Shown piece after piece: positions 55,157 to 64,000 of a stretch of 64,000 nt of DNA. The translations under genes and the position numbers were made by a program. The stretch covers positions 124,001-188,000 of the forward strand of contig JAGXFW010000004.1 in NCBI GenBank assembly GCA_024637035.1, written 5' to 3'. This stretch comes from Actinomycetes bacterium. Lineage in GTDB: Bacteria; Actinomycetota; Thermoleophilia; RBG-16-64-13. Every line of letters starts with the position of its first letter. Position 1 is the first letter of the stretch. The notes under the pieces were generated by a model that was not told the DNA's origin, did not search any database, and was given only the letters and a program-made list of their open reading frames with translations.

Positions 55157-55840
55157 TTGAGGGGCACTGCTGAGCGATCGACTGCAGATACGGTGAATGT
55201 CGCCGACACACCCGGCCGGGGACAGGCGTGGGTCGGATGGAAGCGGTTCTTGGTTCTCGCTGAGATCGGGCTCACCCTGGTCCTGGTGGGCGTCTGGCTT
55301 CTATCGGAGGATCTGAGAACGGACAAAAGTCTGTGGGTGTTGTTCCTGTTCAGTATTCCCGCGGAAGCTCTGGTCGCCGTCGTCCCCCACGAACCGATCA
55401 TCCTGTTCTTCAGCGCATCGTACGATCCGCTGACCGTGGCGCTGGTGGCGACTGCTGGGACGGTCACCGCCGAACTCATCAACTACTCGATAGTCGGACA
55501 CGTGGCTGAGGCGAGCTATCTGAGTAGGATCAGGAACAGCTCGCTGACCGCGCGCGTCACGAGGCACTTCGACAAGGCCCCGTTCGGGGCCTTGCTGGTC
55601 GCCGGCTTCACTCCTGTGCCCTTCTATCCGTTCCGTTTCCTGGTGGTGCTGGCCCACTACTCCCGCCTGAAATACGCAGTGGCGATCGTTCTTTCGCGAG
55701 GCCCCCGGTTCTACATCCTGGCCGTGCTTGGCCGGGAAGTGGGGCTTTCCGATCAAGTCCTGATTGCAGCGTTCGTGGTCATCGCCGTCGTCTCCGGCTT
55801 GTTGCTCTGGAAGAACCGGTCGGATGCGGCCGGGGGCTGA
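55157..55840 (+). CDS. VTT-family (DedA-like) membrane protein
   Basis: The 227-residue protein has about five hydrophobic segments and the VTT features FFSASYDPLTVALVATAGTV and FGALLVAGFTPVPFYPFR. The family moves or scrambles lipids in several organisms. It starts 3 bases after the radical SAM gene (TTG at 55157), but a GTG at 55193 is also possible. The two may share an operon. Confidence 0.75.
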   Translation: MRGTAERSTADTVNVADTPGRGQAWVGWKRFLVLAEIGLTLVLVGVWLLSEDLRTDKSLWVLFLFSIPAEALVAVVPHEPIILFFSASYDPLTVALVATAGTVTAELINYSIVGHVAEASYLSRIRNSSLTARVTRHFDKAPFGALLVAGFTPVPFYPFRFLVVLAHYSRLKYAVAIVLSRGPRFYILAVLGREVGLSDQVLIAAFVVIAVVSGLLLWKNRSDAAGG

Positions 55841-55881
55841 GGACCTGCAAACGCCCGCAGTCTCCGGAGGGTCGGCGCAGA

Positions 55882-55911
55882 CTTGACATTACGTCACTCA
55901 GATTTTATAAT
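55882..55911 (+). promoter_or_regulatory. dnaK operon promoter with HAIR-like HspR site
   Basis: TTGACA (55883-55888) and TATAAT (55906-55911) are separated by 17 bases, a perfect sigma-70 promoter. CTTGACA-N7-ACTCAGA (55882-55902) overlaps it and matches 10 of 14 positions of the HspR HAIR element CTTGAGT-N7-ACTCAAG. HspR is encoded in the same operon (59784-60206), so autorepression is the likely control. Confidence 0.8.
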
Positions 55912-55967
55912 GCCCATATACTCTATACGCGCGTGTCTTCGCGCGGCGACGATTCCGGAGGGATTCG

Positions 55968-57869
55968 ATGGGCAAGATCATCGGCATCGACCTTGGCACG
56001 ACCAACTCTGCTATGGCTGTGCTTGAAGGTGGGGAACCAACAATCATCCCGAACGCCGAAGGGGGCCGTACGACTCCCTCGGTAGTTGCGTTCGCCAAGA
56101 GCGGCGAGCGGTTGGCCGGCACCGTGGCCAAACGGCAGGCGGTCACCAACCCTGAGAACACCATCTTTTCGATCAAGCGCTTCATGGGTCGCAAGTTCAG
56201 GGATGTTTCGGAAGAGATGAAGATCGTCCCCTACGACGTCGTCGAAGGCCCCAGCAGCGACGTACGCGTGAATGTGAAGGGCGAGCAGTACAGTCCGCCG
56301 GAGATCTCGGCCATGATCCTGCAGAAGCTGAAGCGCGACGCCGAGGCGTTCTTGGGCACCGAGGTCACCGAAGCGGTGATCACCGTGCCGGCCTACTTCG
56401 ACGACGCTCAGAGGCAGGCCACCAAGGATGCCGGCAAGATCGCCGGTCTGACCGTGCGCCGTATCATCAACGAGCCCACGGCGGCCTCGCTCGCCTACGG
56501 TCTCGACAAGGAGCAAGATCAGACGATCCTCGTCTTCGACCTGGGCGGCGGCACGTTCGACGTCTCCGTGCTCGAGTTGGGCGAGGGCGTGTTCGAGGTG
56601 AAGAGCACCAACGGCGACACACACTTGGGCGGCGACAATTTCGACAAGGCGATCGTTGACTGGATCGTCGCGGAGTTCAAGCGCGAGAAGGGCGTGGATC
56701 TCTCGAAGGACCGCTCGGCCCTCCAGCGCCTGTACGAGGCCGCAGAGAAGGCCAAAGTCGAACTCTCCTCTATGGTCGAGACCACGATCAACCAGCCGTT
56801 CATCACGATGGACGAAAGCGGGCCTCTCCATCTGGAGCTTGCGATGAATCGGGCGAAGCTCGACGAACTCACCAGCGCGTTGCTCGACCGAGTGGTCGCA
56901 CCCACGAAGCAGGCCATGAAGGACGCCGGCCTCACCATGGGCGACATCGATCAGGTCGTGATGGTTGGCGGCATGACGCGCATGCCGGCCGTCATGGAGA
57001 AGGTGCGCGAGCTTACGGGGAAGGAACCTCACAAGGGCATCAACCCCGATGAGGTGGTCGCGCTTGGCGCGGCGATCCAGGGCGGCGTGCTTGCCGGCGA
57101 CGTCAAGGACGTGCTCTTGCTCGACGTGACTCCGCTCTCTCTTGGCATCGAGACCAAGGGTGGCGTATTCACGCGGTTGATCGAACGCAACACCACGATC
57201 CCCTCCAGGAAGAGCGAGATCTTCTCCACCGCCGACGACAGCCAGACCTCGGTCGAGATACACGTGCTCCAAGGCGAGCGCGACCTGGCCATGTACAACA
57301 AGACCCTCGGGAAGTTCCAGCTGATGGGTCTCCCGCCGGCTCCGCGCGGCATCCCGCAGATCGAGGTGGCGTTCGATATCGACGCCAACGGCATCGTGCA
57401 CGTGTCGGCCAAGGACATGGCCACCGGCAACGAGCAGAAGATCGAGATCAAGAGCTCCAGCGGCCTTTCCGACGACGAGATCCAGAAAATGGTGAAAGAC
57501 GCCGAGTCCCACGCCGACGAAGACCGCACCAAGAAGCAGGCCGTGGAGACCAAGAACCAGGCCGAGAACCTGGTGTACTCCACGCGCAAGTCGCTCAAGG
57601 AGATCGGCGACAAGGTCGACGGTGCCACGCGCAAGACGATCGAGGACGCAGCCAACGAACTCGAAGAGGCGGTCAAAGGCGACGACATCGAGGCTATCCA
57701 GACCAAGATGAACGCCTTGCAGGAGGCGGCCTACAAGCTGTCTGAAGCGGCCTACCAGGCGGCTCAGTCGCAGCAGCCGAATGACGGCGGCCCCTCCGGT
57801 GACGGCGCGGACCCGGTCGACGACGAGGTCGTCGAAGAAGCCGAGTTCGAAGTGATAGACGAAGACTAA
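55968..57869 (+). CDS. dnaK: Hsp70 chaperone DnaK
   Basis: The 633-residue protein has the N-terminal ATPase ([49 protein letters not shown]), the linker [16 protein letters not shown], the substrate-binding domain, and an acidic C-terminal tail ending [12 protein letters not shown]. It binds unfolded proteins in an ATP cycle driven by DnaJ and GrpE. It is the first gene of the heat-shock operon. Confidence 0.98.
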   Translation: MGKIIGIDLGTTNSAMAVLEGGEPTIIPNAEGGRTTPSVVAFAKSGERLAGTVAKRQAVTNPENTIFSIKRFMGRKFRDVSEEMKIVPYDVVEGPSSDVRVNVKGEQYSPPEISAMILQKLKRDAEAFLGTEVTEAVITVPAYFDDAQRQATKDAGKIAGLTVRRIINEPTAASLAYGLDKEQDQTILVFDLGGGTFDVSVLELGEGVFEVKSTNGDTHLGGDNFDKAIVDWIVAEFKREKGVDLSKDRSALQRLYEAAEKAKVELSSMVETTINQPFITMDESGPLHLELAMNRAKLDELTSALLDRVVAPTKQAMKDAGLTMGDIDQVVMVGGMTRMPAVMEKVRELTGKEPHKGINPDEVVALGAAIQGGVLAGDVKDVLLLDVTPLSLGIETKGGVFTRLIERNTTIPSRKSEIFSTADDSQTSVEIHVLQGERDLAMYNKTLGKFQLMGLPPAPRGIPQIEVAFDIDANGIVHVSAKDMATGNEQKIEIKSSSGLSDDEIQKMVKDAESHADEDRTKKQAVETKNQAENLVYSTRKSLKEIGDKVDGATRKTIEDAANELEEAVKGDDIEAIQTKMNALQEAAYKLSEAAYQAAQSQQPNDGGPSGDGADPVDDEVVEEAEFEVIDED

Positions 57870-57934
57870 GTGGCATACGGCGTTTCGGGTCGCACGATCG
57901 GTGCGCCACGCAAGCGTCGGCGCTTGGAGAACGG

Positions 57935-57957
57935 GGGCGGCGCGTCACGCGCCGCCC
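57935..57957 (+). terminator. Hairpin between dnaK and grpE
   Basis: GGGCGGCGCG and CGCGCCGCCC form a perfect 10-base stem with a TCA loop. With no T-run and more operon genes after it, it is more likely an attenuator or RNA-stability element setting a high DnaK to GrpE ratio than a full stop. Confidence 0.6.
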
Positions 57958-57991
57958 GACGTATGTCCGCCCATGTGAGGACTGGCATCAG

Positions 57992-58657
57992 ATGACACAC
58001 GAGAAGAAACGAATCAACATCAACGGTCGCTGGTCCGACTCGGCCTCTGCAGCCGCGGCTGCGGCGGATGAGGCGGCGACCCCTCTTGGGGGCGCACCAC
58101 CCGAAGACTTCGCGCCCGAGTCAGCGGCCGATCCTGCCGATCCATCGCTGCAACAGGCCGGCGGCGAGGTGGTCCTCACTGCGGAGCAGATGCTCGCCGA
58201 TATCGCGGCCGAACGTGACGGGTACCTCGATTCGCTGATGCGGTTGCAGGCCGAGTTCGACAACTATCGCCGCCGTTCGCAGCGCGAATTGAATGAAGCT
58301 CGCGGGCGCTCCCGAGCGTCGCTCATCGGGGAGTTCCTTCCGGTGTTCGATAATCTCACCCGCGCTCTCGATGCCGCCGAGCATCATGAGGAGGGCAAGG
58401 TGCTCTCGGGGGTCCGGCTCACGCACAACGTCTTCGCCGACCTGCTGCGAAAGGAAGGGGTCACCGAGTTAGACCCGATCGGGGCGCCGTTCGACCCGCT
58501 TCTGCACGAAGCGATCGCCTCCATTCCTTCCGACGAGGAGGAGGGTGTCGTGATCCAGGTGCTCGAGCGCGGCTACGCGGTGGGTGACACAGTACTTCGA
58601 CCTGCGAGGGTGGCGGTCTCCGCCGGTCCGGGCGCTGCGCCCGAAGCTGAGGAGTAG
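57992..58657 (+). CDS. grpE: Nucleotide exchange factor GrpE
   Basis: The 221-residue protein has an Ala/acidic N-terminal region, the long coiled-coil (LMRLQAEFDNYRRRSQRELN), FLPVFDNLTRALDAAE and a C-terminal beta domain (PFDPLLHEAIASIPSDEEEG). It releases ADP from DnaK. It ends 6 bases before dnaJ. Confidence 0.96.
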   Translation: MTHEKKRININGRWSDSASAAAAAADEAATPLGGAPPEDFAPESAADPADPSLQQAGGEVVLTAEQMLADIAAERDGYLDSLMRLQAEFDNYRRRSQRELNEARGRSRASLIGEFLPVFDNLTRALDAAEHHEEGKVLSGVRLTHNVFADLLRKEGVTELDPIGAPFDPLLHEAIASIPSDEEEGVVIQVLERGYAVGDTVLRPARVAVSAGPGAAPEAEE

Positions 58658-58663
58658 TCCATC

Positions 58664-59761
58664 ATGGCCGGCACCCCCCGCGACTTCTACGAGACCCTTG
58701 GCGTCAGCAAGACCGCGACGGCGGACGAGCTCCGCAAGGCGTACCGCAAGCTGGCGCGGAAGTATCATCCCGACGCCAATCCGAACGATCCGGCCGCGGA
58801 AGAACGGTTCAAGGAGATCTCGACCGCGTACGAGGTCCTCTCGGACAAGGAGAAGCGGGCGGAATACGACAAAGGTCCCTCGGCGTTCTTTGGCCAAGGC
58901 GGGCGCGGGTTCGACCCGCGCGGCTTCCAGGGTTCACAGGGCTTCGGCGACTTCGCCGATATCTTCGGGAACCTGTTCGGTGGAGGATTCGGGCGGCAAG
59001 GGCAGGCGCAGCCACAGCGGGGGCGCGACATCTCGGTAGCGGTCAACCTCACGTTCGAGGCGGCGCTCAAGGGTGTCACGACCAAGATCAGCGTCCCGAA
59101 GACGGTCCGCTGCGAGAACTGCGGCGGATCCGGCGCTGCGCGGGGCACTCGGCCAGTCGAGTGCCCGGTGTGTCAGGGTCGCGGCGTCACAAGCCAGAAT
59201 CAGGGGTTCTTCGCCCTCTCCCAACCCTGCGCTCGATGCGGAGGTGACGGCAAGGTGGTCGAGACCCCGTGCCCCACGTGCTCGGGAGCCGGGGTGACTG
59301 AGGCGCTCAAGAAGTATACGGTCCCGCTGCCGGCCGGCGTCAAAGACGGCACCAAGATCCGCCTGAAGGGAAAGGGCGAGGTCGGCGCGCGCGGCGGACC
59401 TCCGGGCGATCTGTACGTGATCACGCGGGTTGCCGAAAGCGCGCTCTTCCAGCGGCGAGGGGCCGATCTCGTGGTGGACCTACCCATCACCATCTCGGAG
59501 GCCGCCCTCGGGGCGACGGTGCGAGTGCCTACCCCTGATGGTAGAGTGGCCCTCAAGGTGCCTGCCGGTGTGAGCGACGGCACCATGTTGCGCATCACGG
59601 GCAAGGGCTCACCCCGGCTCGGCCGAGAGGGGAGCGGGGATCTTCTCGCCCGCGTCTCCGTGGTGACACCCGCGGCGCTCACCGACGAGGAACGCGCGTT
59701 GCTCGAAGAGTATGCCGTGCTCCGAGACGAAGACCCGAGGGCCGGCCTGCCCGGCTGGTGA
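58664..59761 (+). CDS. dnaJ: Co-chaperone DnaJ
   Basis: The 365-residue protein has a J domain with HPD (KYHPDANP), a short Gly/Phe-rich region, four zinc motifs ([32 protein letters not shown]) and the substrate-binding C-terminal domain ([20 protein letters not shown]). It delivers substrates to DnaK and stimulates its ATPase. Confidence 0.97.
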   Translation: MAGTPRDFYETLGVSKTATADELRKAYRKLARKYHPDANPNDPAAEERFKEISTAYEVLSDKEKRAEYDKGPSAFFGQGGRGFDPRGFQGSQGFGDFADIFGNLFGGGFGRQGQAQPQRGRDISVAVNLTFEAALKGVTTKISVPKTVRCENCGGSGAARGTRPVECPVCQGRGVTSQNQGFFALSQPCARCGGDGKVVETPCPTCSGAGVTEALKKYTVPLPAGVKDGTKIRLKGKGEVGARGGPPGDLYVITRVAESALFQRRGADLVVDLPITISEAALGATVRVPTPDGRVALKVPAGVSDGTMLRITGKGSPRLGREGSGDLLARVSVVTPAALTDEERALLEEYAVLRDEDPRAGLPGW

Positions 59762-59783
59762 CGCGGGGGAAAGGGGGAGGTTC

Positions 59784-60206
59784 GTGGTCTCAGACGACAA
59801 GAAGCGCCCACTCTTCATGATCTCCGTGGCGGCCGAACTCGCCGAGATGCATCCCCAGACCTTGCGGATGTACGAGCGCAAGGGGCTGATCAAGCCCAGT
59901 CGGTCTTCACGGAGCACTCGCCTCTACTCCATGGAAGACGTCGAACGGCTGCAGAACATCCAACGCCTCACCTCGGTCGCCGGTCTCAATCTGGCGGGAG
60001 TGGAACGTGTTCTCGATCTCGAGAACCGCATGATGGAGCTGCTCCAACGTATCGAGGCGCTCGAGGAAGAGCTGGCCGACGCCATGGAAGCCGCGCAACG
60101 AGAGCTCGACGAGGCGCACCGCGGCTATCGTAAGGAGCTCGTCGCCGTGCCTGGCCGCGAGATCGTGCTTCGCGCCAGCTTCCGCAGGGAGACCCGTCCG
60201 AGATGA
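59784..60206 (+). CDS. hspR: Heat-shock repressor HspR
   Basis: The 140-residue MerR-type regulator has [39 protein letters not shown] and a coiled-coil C-terminus. HspR binds HAIR sites with DnaK as co-repressor. The GTG at 59784 has AGGGGGAGG close upstream; the longer in-frame start inside dnaJ is unlikely. It is the last heat-shock gene of the operon. Confidence 0.92.
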   Translation: MVSDDKKRPLFMISVAAELAEMHPQTLRMYERKGLIKPSRSSRSTRLYSMEDVERLQNIQRLTSVAGLNLAGVERVLDLENRMMELLQRIEALEEELADAMEAAQRELDEAHRGYRKELVAVPGREIVLRASFRRETRPR

Positions 60207-60213
60207 GCCCAAG

Positions 60214-60768
60214 GTGACGGCCGCGGATCCAGACCCCGCCGGGCTCGTCGAACTCAGGTGCGCGAACCATCCCAGCCGGGAGACCCTGGTGCGGTGCAGT
60301 TCGTGCGACAAGCCTATCTGCACCGACTGCATGGTGTACTCCCCGGTCGGCATCAAGTGCCGCGAGTGCGCCAAGCTCCCTCGTTCGGCGCGGCTTGCCT
60401 TCGGTCCCGATCGGGCCGTGCGTACCGTGGCGGCGGCTCTCGTCGGGGGGACGGTCGTCGGCTTCGTGTACTACCTCCTGCTCTCCGCGGTGGGCTTCTT
60501 CTTCCTTGCGTTCTTCGTCGGGGCTGGAATAGGCTACGTCATCGGGGAGCTGGTCCTGCGGGCGGGCAAGTACTACCGGGGGTGGGAATCGGCCGCCATC
60601 GCGGTGGGAGGCACGGTCTGGGCGTTCCTGTTCCCGCCCGTGCTGACGGCCGCACTTCGCTTCGGGTTGAGTTTCGACGTGGTGGTATTCGGGTTATCGC
60701 GGCGGTCGGTCATCCACTGGTTGGTCATGGCGATCGCTGGGTACGTGGCCTGGCAACGCAACCGGTGA
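60214..60768 (+). CDS. B-box zinc-finger membrane protein
   Basis: The 184-residue protein has an N-terminal zinc finger (CANHPSRETLVRCSSCDKPIC, then CMVY...CREC) and four membrane helices. Actinobacteria often carry this B-box plus membrane fusion, sometimes joined to rhomboid proteases, but the rhomboid catalytic residues are not seen. The GTG start lies 8 bases after hspR, so it may be co-transcribed. Function unknown. Confidence 0.75.
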   Translation: MTAADPDPAGLVELRCANHPSRETLVRCSSCDKPICTDCMVYSPVGIKCRECAKLPRSARLAFGPDRAVRTVAAALVGGTVVGFVYYLLLSAVGFFFLAFFVGAGIGYVIGELVLRAGKYYRGWESAAIAVGGTVWAFLFPPVLTAALRFGLSFDVVVFGLSRRSVIHWLVMAIAGYVAWQRNR

Positions 60769-60826
60769 CGCGGCCTCCGGCCCGACGGCCGGGTCATAGG
60801 GCCGCAGACCAGGGAGCAGATGCAAG

Positions 60827-61003
60827 ATGGAATGGGGCAGGATCAAGAGCTTTCTGTGGGGGGGCGTGCTGGGCGGGGTGCTCGGTCTGATCCTGGCGCC
60901 GCGCCGGCGTCGAGGCGGGCGCAACCCCTCGTTCGCACGCCCGGAAGAATCGCATGTCTTCGCGGGGGCTCCCTGCTATCGTGAGGATGACCAGTTCACA
61001 TAA
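60827..61003 (+). CDS. Small membrane protein, YtxH-like
   Basis: The 58-residue protein (MEWGRIKSFLWGGVLGGVLG) has one membrane helix followed by LAPRRRRGGR, the usual pattern of YtxH-like small proteins. AGGGAGCAG lies upstream of the ATG. It is short but well formed. No function is known for this group beyond stress association in some bacilli. Confidence 0.55.
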   Translation: MEWGRIKSFLWGGVLGGVLGLILAPRRRRGGRNPSFARPEESHVFAGAPCYREDDQFT

Positions 61004-61019
61004 GAGTGGGGTGAATCGC

Positions 61020-61739
61020 ATGGGGGAGAACGGCCTCTACCGGTGGGATATCGTCGTTCCGGCGCAGCGGTACGTGTTCGCGATCGAAGATGCAGAGGTG
61101 TCTGAATTCAACCTACCTGGGGAGCTCCCGCACGAGCGGTTCGAGCGCTACCAGGAGATGAAGAAGGACCACCCGGTACATGGCATGATCGCCTGGCCGA
61201 ACACGGTCCTGCTTCGCGGGCCGCTCACCGTGGTCATCGACCCAGGCATCATCATGCAGGGGCCACCCCTCCTGCTCGGTCTTCAACGGCTCGGGGTGGA
61301 GCCCGAAGACATCGACTTGGTCATCAACACGCATCACCACGTCGACCACACGCACGCCAACGCCTACTTCCCCAACATCACCTGTGCGATGCACAAATGG
61401 GAGTACAACCGGTACCTATCCGAGTTCCGTCTCGGCTTCGAGCCCCTCAACATGCGGTTGCTCGAAGGGGAGTCGGGGCCCATCGGTGAGAACCTCGACT
61501 TCATCCTTACCCCGGGGCACACCATCGGTTCGATCTCGGTGATCGCCGACACGGCCGACGGCGTCCTCGTCGTGGCCGGTGATACAGTCGGGCCGCTCCC
61601 CGCGTACTTCGACGAGATGAGGTTGCCCGCTGACTTCCCCGACCGCGACGACCTCCTGCGCAGTTGGCGCGCCATACGTGACGTCGCTCCCGACATAGTC
61701 ATCCCGGGGCACAATCCGCCGATGTACGCCGACGGGTGA
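61020..61739 (+). CDS. Metallo-beta-lactamase-fold hydrolase
   Basis: The 239-residue protein has the MBL metal motif THHHVDHTHAN (HxHxDH), FILTPGHTIGS, VVAGDTVG and a C-terminal GHNPP. The fold hydrolyses many substrates (thioesters, lactones, phosphodiesters); which one is not clear. The ATG at 61020 is chosen over one 22 codons upstream. Confidence 0.85.
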   Translation: MGENGLYRWDIVVPAQRYVFAIEDAEVSEFNLPGELPHERFERYQEMKKDHPVHGMIAWPNTVLLRGPLTVVIDPGIIMQGPPLLLGLQRLGVEPEDIDLVINTHHHVDHTHANAYFPNITCAMHKWEYNRYLSEFRLGFEPLNMRLLEGESGPIGENLDFILTPGHTIGSISVIADTADGVLVVAGDTVGPLPAYFDEMRLPADFPDRDDLLRSWRAIRDVAPDIVIPGHNPPMYADG

Positions 61740-61745
61740 GTGCCG

Positions 61746-61772
61746 TTGGCACTCTCCACTCGAGAGTGCCAA
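61746..61772 (+). promoter_or_regulatory. CIRCE element (HrcA operator)
   Basis: TTGGCACTC and GAGTGCCAA, separated by exactly 9 bases (TCCACTCGA), form a perfect inverted repeat that matches the CIRCE consensus TTAGCACTC-N9-GAGTGCTAA at 16 of 18 positions. It lies 85 bases before the FmdB-type gene and is followed by a TATACT (61815-61820). HrcA would be encoded elsewhere. Confidence 0.85.
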
Positions 61773-61856
61773 CCACGATGTCGGGCGAAACTGCACAAAA
61801 TCCCCCCACTCGGGTATACTTCCTATTGGCTACGGCCAGAAGGAGGTACAGCTGTC

Positions 61857-62237
61857 TTGCCTACGTATGAATACAGGTGCCGAGAATGCGAGCACCAGTT
61901 CGAGCGCTTTCAGAAGATGTCCGACGAGCCGGTGTCGGAATGCGAGATATGCAGCGGAGAGGTGCGGAAGCTCCTCTTCCCCGTTGCGATACATTTCAAG
62001 GGGAGTGGTTTCTACACCACTGACTACGCGAAGAAGAAGACGCTTGCCGCCTCGAGTGGGAATGGATCGAGTGGGAACGGTTCGAACGGGAACGGTTCGG
62101 CTTCGTCCGATTCCTCCTCCGAGGCTTCCTCAGCGTCCGAGAAGAGTGCTTCTTCGAAGGATGGGGAGGGTTCGAAAGGGACTCAGGCCGCCAGTGCGAA
62201 GGAGAACACATCTTCGTCGGCCGCCAAGAGCACCTGA
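61857..62237 (+). CDS. FmdB-family zinc-ribbon protein
   Basis: The 126-residue protein starts at a TTG with AAGGAGG about 10 bases upstream. It has an FmdB zinc ribbon (PTYEYRCRECEHQFERFQKM, then CEICSGEVRKLL) and a long Ser/Gly/Asn/Lys-rich tail (NGSSGNGSNGNGSASS). FmdB-like proteins are small putative regulators of unknown mechanism. A CIRCE operator lies upstream, so it is probably heat-inducible. Confidence 0.85.
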   Translation: MPTYEYRCRECEHQFERFQKMSDEPVSECEICSGEVRKLLFPVAIHFKGSGFYTTDYAKKKTLAASSGNGSSGNGSNGNGSASSDSSSEASSASEKSASSKDGEGSKGTQAASAKENTSSSAAKST

Positions 62238-62261
62238 GCTGACCGCGTAACGGGAGCGTCC

Positions 62262-63665
62262 GTGGAAGACCAGCCTCCCCAAACCGACGCCCCCAACGCC
62301 GACGCCCCCAACGCCGACGCCCCCAACGGCCTCGGTCACCATTCGCCGGATTCGGTTCCTTCCCCGTGGGCGTCTCCGCTGGGACGGTGGCTGCGGGGTC
62401 TCATCGAAGACTCGACCACGGCTCTCCCCAGCCTCTCATCCGTCATCGAGACGGCGCGGCGCGAACTGGAGCGTTCGGCGGCTCTCGGCGTGTTGTTCGT
62501 GCGCTTCGAGCAGTGGGGTCTCGCCGTCGAGATGTTCGGATGGAGGGAACTGCAGAAGGTCTACGAGATGGGGTCCGGCATCGCCATGGACATGATCGGC
62601 GACGGCCTTCGACAAGTAGATCTGCCCGCCGACCTCGGCCTCCGCGGAGAAGGTTTCGCCATCATCCTCTCCGGACCCCGGCAGGCGGCCTGCTTGGAGA
62701 TAGACACCGTGGACATGGTCGCCGAACGGGTGGCCTCGCTCGTGCGGGAGCGTTTGGCAGACGGCCTTTCGCCCGAACTCCTGGAGCGCATCTCGGTGGA
62801 GGTGGGCGCCGGCATGGTGTACCGTCCGGGCACCGAGGGGACGCTGGAAGACGCTTTGGTAGCCGGGTTGGTGACGGCCGATTCGGAGGCACGCCGAAAG
62901 CAGGACGAGCGGCTCCTCGAGTTGGGGGATCGGCTGGAAGAGGTGATCGACGAGGGCAAGATCACTCCTCTGTTCCAGCCGGTGGCCGATGTCGAGTCCC
63001 AGAGCATCGTGGCGTTCGACGCTCAGATCCAGGGCCCGTTCTATCTGAATCTGCGCCTCGGCGACGTCCTACTCGATGTGGCCGCGCGCACTGGTTTGCG
63101 ACACCGGGTGCTCGACCTCTATCACCATCGCGCGCTCGAGTATTCCGAGGACGGGGTGGGCGGGGCCGAATTGCTGATCCTGAGGGCTGCATCCAGCGAT
63201 CTGCTCGAGAGCGCGGTGCGTGTCATGTCGCTTCTGTACCGTCGCGGCACCTCGCGCATGACGCCGGCCAACATCCTGTTCATGGTAGATGCGGCAGAAC
63301 TCGCGGATCGCTTCCCCACCGGCCTCGCCGTGTGGCACTCGGTGGCCGACATGGGGTTCCGCCTGGGCGTGGACCTCGCGCCCAATCGGCCGTTGCCCCT
63401 CGACTACATCCGTGAGCTGCGTCCCCACTTGATACGGGTCAGCGGCCGGAACGTCCGCGCCTTGCACCGTCACCAAGACGAGTTCGAGTTCCTGCTCATG
63501 CTCTGCCGCTTCGCGGCGCGCGGCGACATGCACGTCCTCGCCGCTGACTGCACGGACCGACGCGAGTTCGTGGCGCTGCGCCGCGCCGGAGTTTCGTATC
63601 TGCAGGGCGAGTTCGTAGCCCCGTGCTTCACGTCGCCGGTCCGGCCAGAACTGACGTTGCCCTGA
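62262..63665 (+). CDS. Degenerate EAL-type protein
   Basis: The 467-residue protein has an N-terminal Pro/Asn/Asp/Ala repeat (three DAPNA units), a GGDEF-like middle region without the active motif (EGFAIILSGPRQAA), and a C-terminal EAL-like domain (ITPLFQPVADVESQSIVAFDAQ, DLYHHRALEYS, LKxV-like segment YIRELRPHLIRVSG). The catalytic EAL reads DAQ, and key acids are lost, so it probably does not hydrolyse c-di-GMP but may bind it or act as a scaffold. The GTG start follows the FmdB gene by 24 bases. Confidence 0.7.
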   Translation: MEDQPPQTDAPNADAPNADAPNGLGHHSPDSVPSPWASPLGRWLRGLIEDSTTALPSLSSVIETARRELERSAALGVLFVRFEQWGLAVEMFGWRELQKVYEMGSGIAMDMIGDGLRQVDLPADLGLRGEGFAIILSGPRQAACLEIDTVDMVAERVASLVRERLADGLSPELLERISVEVGAGMVYRPGTEGTLEDALVAGLVTADSEARRKQDERLLELGDRLEEVIDEGKITPLFQPVADVESQSIVAFDAQIQGPFYLNLRLGDVLLDVAARTGLRHRVLDLYHHRALEYSEDGVGGAELLILRAASSDLLESAVRVMSLLYRRGTSRMTPANILFMVDAAELADRFPTGLAVWHSVADMGFRLGVDLAPNRPLPLDYIRELRPHLIRVSGRNVRALHRHQDEFEFLLMLCRFAARGDMHVLAADCTDRREFVALRRAGVSYLQGEFVAPCFTSPVRPELTLP

Positions 63666-63694
63666 CGGGTCTTCCCTTCCCGCCGCGACCCGAC

Positions 63695-64000
63695 ATGACG
63701 CCCGACCGCTCCATCCCCTCTATCCCTTCGCTGGTGCATCTGCCCGCCCGGCGACCGGTCATCCTGGTCACCAATGACGACGGCGTGGATTCGCCCGGCC
63801 TCCTGGCGGTCAAGCGGGCGCTCGATCCCCTCGGCGATGTGCGGGTGATCGCCCCCGACCGTAACCGCACGGGCGCCGCGCGCAGCATCACGATGCGTTC
63901 GCCACTCTGGGTGGAAGAGGTGTCACTGGCCGACGGCAGCGTCGGTCACGCCACAGACGGGACACCGGTCGACTGCGTGAGGCTTGCCGCCCTGGGCCTC
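63695..64000 (+). CDS. surE: 5'/3'-nucleotidase SurE (partial)
   Basis: The frame runs off the window after 102 codons. ILVTNDDGVDSPGLLAVKRAL contains the DD metal motif of SurE, and APDRNRTGAARSITM and HATDGTPVDCVRLA continue the family. SurE removes phosphate from nucleoside monophosphates. The ATG at 63695 lies 29 bases after the preceding stop. Confidence 0.9.
   Translation, partial: MTPDRSIPSIPSLVHLPARRPVILVTNDDGVDSPGLLAVKRALDPLGDVRVIAPDRNRTGAARSITMRSPLWVEEVSLADGSVGHATDGTPVDCVRLAALGL

Noticed and set aside
55923-57512. Long minus-strand open frame opposite dnaK (529 codons)
   Set aside because: It is antisense to a clearly real dnaK and has no domain or ribosome-binding site; GC-rich codon use creates such frames. 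The same applies to the 792-codon frame opposite clpB.
62278-62330. Repeated GACGCCCCCAACGCC as a regulatory repeat
   Set aside because: It is in frame and encodes the DAPNA repeats at the start of the EAL-like protein.

Overview
The window is GC-rich, densely coding chromosomal DNA with many GTG and TTG starts. Three features point to an actinobacterium in the broad sense: a dnaK-grpE-dnaJ-hspR heat-shock operon, a CDP-alcohol phosphatidyltransferase next to inositol-1-phosphate synthase (phosphatidylinositol synthesis), and a Thr/Pro-tailed penicillin-binding protein. A cytosolic [NiFe] hydrogenase of group 3b type, an F420-hydrogenase beta-like protein, a lysine-fermentation enzyme and an HgcA/HgcB pair suggest an anaerobic or facultative, probably uncultured lineage rather than a classical aerobic one. 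The class cannot be fixed from this sequence.

From 0 to 4.7 kb there is a VapBC-like toxin-antitoxin pair with a palindromic operator, a NERD protein, and then hgcA and hgcB, the two genes required for mercury methylation. From 4.7 to 9.1 kb there are two ABC export systems (NatAB-like and DrrAB-like). From 9.4 to 18.4 kb there are housekeeping and membrane genes, including a B12-binding radical SAM protein, thioredoxin reductase and an AI-2E family permease. From 18.5 to 22.4 kb a phosphatidylinositol cluster (phosphatidyltransferase, Ino1, glycosyltransferase fused to a PHP domain) is followed by a diverged uracil-DNA glycosylase-like protein, a presenilin-like membrane protein, RlmD and a DMT exporter. 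From 26.7 to 32.1 kb a four-subunit [NiFe] hydrogenase operon is bracketed by two stand-alone cyclic-nucleotide-binding proteins and has a Crp/Fnr-like palindrome upstream.

From 38.3 to 50.4 kb lies an accessory island on the 3' side of clpB. Four partial copies of the clpB 3' end, all in the same orientation as the intact gene, are spaced through it and become shorter and more damaged with distance from clpB. Between them are repeated cassettes of secreted proteins (metzincin-like protease and a paralogous exported protein in three copies) and toxin-antitoxin modules (HicAB, MNT/HEPN), many of them broken. One hicA gene is split, with its two ends 2.1 kb apart around one cassette. The arrangement looks like repeated accretion at the clpB 3' end.

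From 50.6 kb to the end are a 3,5-diaminohexanoate dehydrogenase, a class A PBP whose Thr/Pro tail is out of frame, a SPASM radical SAM protein, a VTT-family protein, and the dnaK operon with a consensus promoter overlapping a HAIR-like HspR site. A perfect CIRCE operator precedes an FmdB zinc-ribbon gene. A degenerate EAL protein and the start of surE close the window. I saw no rRNA, tRNA, CRISPR array or recognisable insertion sequence.
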